A DNA stretch of 64,000 nt from Amylostereum areolatum (taxonomy: Eukaryota; Basidiomycota; Agaricomycetes; Russulales; Stereaceae), in the NCBI GenBank assembly GCA_012932865.1, contig SAXG01000012.1, positions 496,001 to 560,000 on the forward strand. Reading direction: 5' to 3'. How positions within the stretch are numbered: the stretch's first letter is position 1; each line of letters opens with the position of its first letter. A model generated the notes under the pieces. That model made no database searches, was not told the DNA's origin, and saw only the letters and a program-made list of their open reading frames with translations. Below are positions 63,949 to 64,000 of this stretch, piece after piece. Both the position numbers and the translations under genes were made by a program.

Positions 63949-64000
63949 ATGTCTTCAGACGGTCTCGACGCAAAAAATCAGGTCGTCTCCAAGGAGGCCA
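63949..64000 (+). CDS. partial gene, N-terminus only
   Basis: ATG at 63949 opens MSSDGLDAKNQVVSKEA and runs off the window. A competing ATG at 63912 also opens a frame but lies only 20 bp after the TATA box, so it is probably upstream of the transcription start. The strong TATA box suggests an inducible or highly expressed gene. The product cannot be named from 17 residues. Confidence 0.5.
   Translation, partial: MSSDGLDAKNQVVSKEA

Overview
The window is eukaryotic nuclear DNA from a filamentous basidiomycete, most likely an agaricomycete. Genes are cut by many short GT-AG introns, mostly about 50-65 nt, and every recognisable product is a fungal nuclear gene. A secreted GH74 xyloglucanase with a C-terminal fungal CBM1 points to a plant-biomass decomposer. 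No bacterial operons, CRISPR, rRNA or intact transposons were seen, and no tRNA was recognised by eye.

Layout, left to right: Sec7-PH ARF-GEF (-), pescadillo/NOP7 (-), SmD2 (+), a small LYR-motif gene (-), a large eIF4E-transporter-like protein (+), a G1-type cyclin behind a leader of about 1.2 kb that contains no ATG (+), a Gfo/Idh/MocA oxidoreductase (-), an uncharacterised 908-residue protein (+), EMC7 (-), UTP23 (+), four-unit polyubiquitin (-), WDR5/SWD3-like WD40 protein (-), eIF3k (+), AVT1-like vacuolar amino-acid transporter (-), ITC1/ACF1-type remodeller subunit (-), a small membrane protein (-), DLT1 (+), NADH-cytochrome b5 reductase (-), dual-specificity phosphatase (+), TVP23 (-), two uncharacterised membrane proteins (+,+), a leucine-rich-repeat protein (+), GH74-CBM1 (-), an uncharacterised protein (+), a divergent protein-kinase-like protein (+), and the first codons of one more gene (+) at the right edge.

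The genes do not form one pathway. Most are housekeeping: ribosome biogenesis (NOP7, UTP23), splicing (SmD2), translation (eIF3k, the 4E-T-like protein), ER/Golgi/vacuole membranes (Sec7, EMC7, TVP23, AVT1, DLT1, CBR1), chromatin (WDR5, ITC1) and cell cycle or signalling (cyclin, phosphatase, kinase-like). They are packed tightly. Seven head-to-head pairs have starts only about 140-220 bp apart (NOP7/SmD2, LYR/4E-T-like, EMC7/UTP23, WDR5/eIF3k, 42.2 kb gene/DLT1, TVP23/50 kb gene) or somewhat more (CBR1/phosphatase), so shared promoters are likely.

Exon structures given with exact coordinates were assembled by hand from splice sites and reading-frame continuity. Where I say approximate, only the span is supported. 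I did not find one clearly new biological system. The best leads are the fungal 4E-T-like protein, the kinase-like protein with altered catalytic motifs, the ATG-free cyclin leader, a GC-AG intron in eIF3k, and the polyubiquitin intron pattern.
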